Translations under genes and position numbers: made by a program | From: Candidatus Apopatosoma intestinale | GTDB lineage: Bacteria > Bacillota > Clostridia > Oscillospirales > CAG-272 | Direction of reading: 5' to 3' | Length of the DNA stretch: 50,323 nucleotides | Assembly (NCBI GenBank): GCA_003524145.1 | Contig: DODZ01000035.1 | Location: 1-50,323 of the forward strand | In this document: positions 50,085 to 50,323 of the stretch, one piece after another | Layout of the letters: every line of letters starts with the position of its first letter | Numbering within the stretch: position 1 is the first letter of the stretch | The notes under the pieces: model-generated | What the model saw: the letters and a program-made list of their open reading frames with translations, nothing else | Database searches by the model: none | Told to the model about the DNA's origin: nothing

Positions 50085-50323
50085 CTTTTCGTCACTGAAA
50101 AATAAAGTAACTTTTCTTTTATCGCGCTTTTTAGTGACAAAAAGCGCGGCAAAAGTCATTTAAGAGGGCTTTCCTCCCTCTTAAAAAATACCCTCCGCGT
50201 GCACGAGTCAGTCGCGGGAGCCATGCGTGGCAAGTGCGTGCGGCAAAGGACAAAGTGAAAGTCGGCGGTTTTGCACTCTCCGCAATTTCAGCTATATCAC
50301 GCGTGCGAACATAGCGCACGAAA
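50085..50323. repeat. Composite intergenic repeat, copy B (cut by window end)
   Basis: Hairpin 1 CGCGCTTTTT-AGTGAC-AAAAAGCGCG (50123-50148), linker CAAAAGTCA (50150-50158), hairpin 2 TTTAAGAGGG/CCCTCTTAAA with a 7-nt loop (50159-50185), and core starting GTGCACGAGTCAGTCGC at 50199, matching copy A from 46206 with scattered substitutions (for example GAGCCATGCGTGGC and CACGCGTGCGAACATA). No gene is visible after ackA. Confidence 0.75.

Noticed and set aside
48842..50152. 436-aa minus-strand open frame opposite ackA
   Set aside because: It mirrors the well-conserved acetate kinase frame, has no ribosome binding site and has an improbable amino acid make-up.

Overview
The window looks like the chromosome of an endospore-forming, Gram-positive Clostridia-type bacterium (Firmicutes/Bacillota). 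The reasons are four sporulation proteins (SpoIVB, SpoIIE, Gpr and a SpoIIP-like protein), a large Bacillus-type SRP RNA with an Alu-like part, a T-box-controlled isoleucyl-tRNA synthetase, strong sigma-A promoters (TTGACA, 17 bp, TATAAT), GGAGG-type ribosome binding sites and compact operons. Base composition is roughly balanced and ATA codons are frequent. I cannot name the genus. There is no phage, transposase, CRISPR array or rRNA.

Layout. 0-5.7 kb: a 15-bp tandem repeat, an XRE regulator, a VTT membrane protein downstream of a GH78-like alpha-L-rhamnosidase, an S1-repeat protein and a small HTH protein. 5.7-8.5 kb: copper operon copA-csoR-copZ behind a promoter with a CsoR-type operator. 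8.6-12.8 kb: MarR regulator with a heterodimeric ABC exporter. 12.9-17 kb: mscL behind ileS with its T-box leader. 17-20.3 kb: SRP RNA, dnaX-ybaB-recR, and two tRNAs (CAU, probably Ile2; and Trp). 20.5-24.1 kb: single-gene accessory units (AT-rich alpha/beta hydrolase, membrane PP2C phosphatase, unknown membrane-anchored protein, gene remnant). 24.1-29.7 kb, minus strand: MutS-like ATPase with a small membrane partner, ECF sigma/anti-sigma pair, and a SLOG-AraC-corrinoid protein operon. 29.9-33.6 kb: spoIVB and spoIIE. 33.7-38.9 kb: potABCD polyamine importer plus a LiaF-like protein, behind a leader holding a terminator. 39.3-42.3 kb: DUF624 protein, gpr and a SpoIIP-like gene. 42.5-46 kb: EEP-family phosphatase, DUF6062 protein, pfkA, TetR regulator. 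46.6-50 kb: dapA, tmcAL and ackA.

Most genes are housekeeping. The unusual signals lie in the details. (i) The SpoIIP-like protein, at the gpr-spoIIP position known from Bacillus, has lost the histidines and one glutamate of the active-site motifs. (ii) At two unlinked loci (gpr and dapA) the Shine-Dalgarno sequence is the 3' arm of an intrinsic terminator with a 17-nt loop and a T-tract that runs straight into the start ATG. (iii) Intergenic repeats at 46.1 and 50.1 kb share a core, a linker and two hairpins, while the hairpin stems differ in sequence but still pair perfectly. (iv) potABCD has an apparent attenuator in its leader, and its PotD has both a lipobox and a C-terminal membrane helix. 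(v) The corrinoid protein has no methyltransferase partner nearby and overlaps its AraC regulator.
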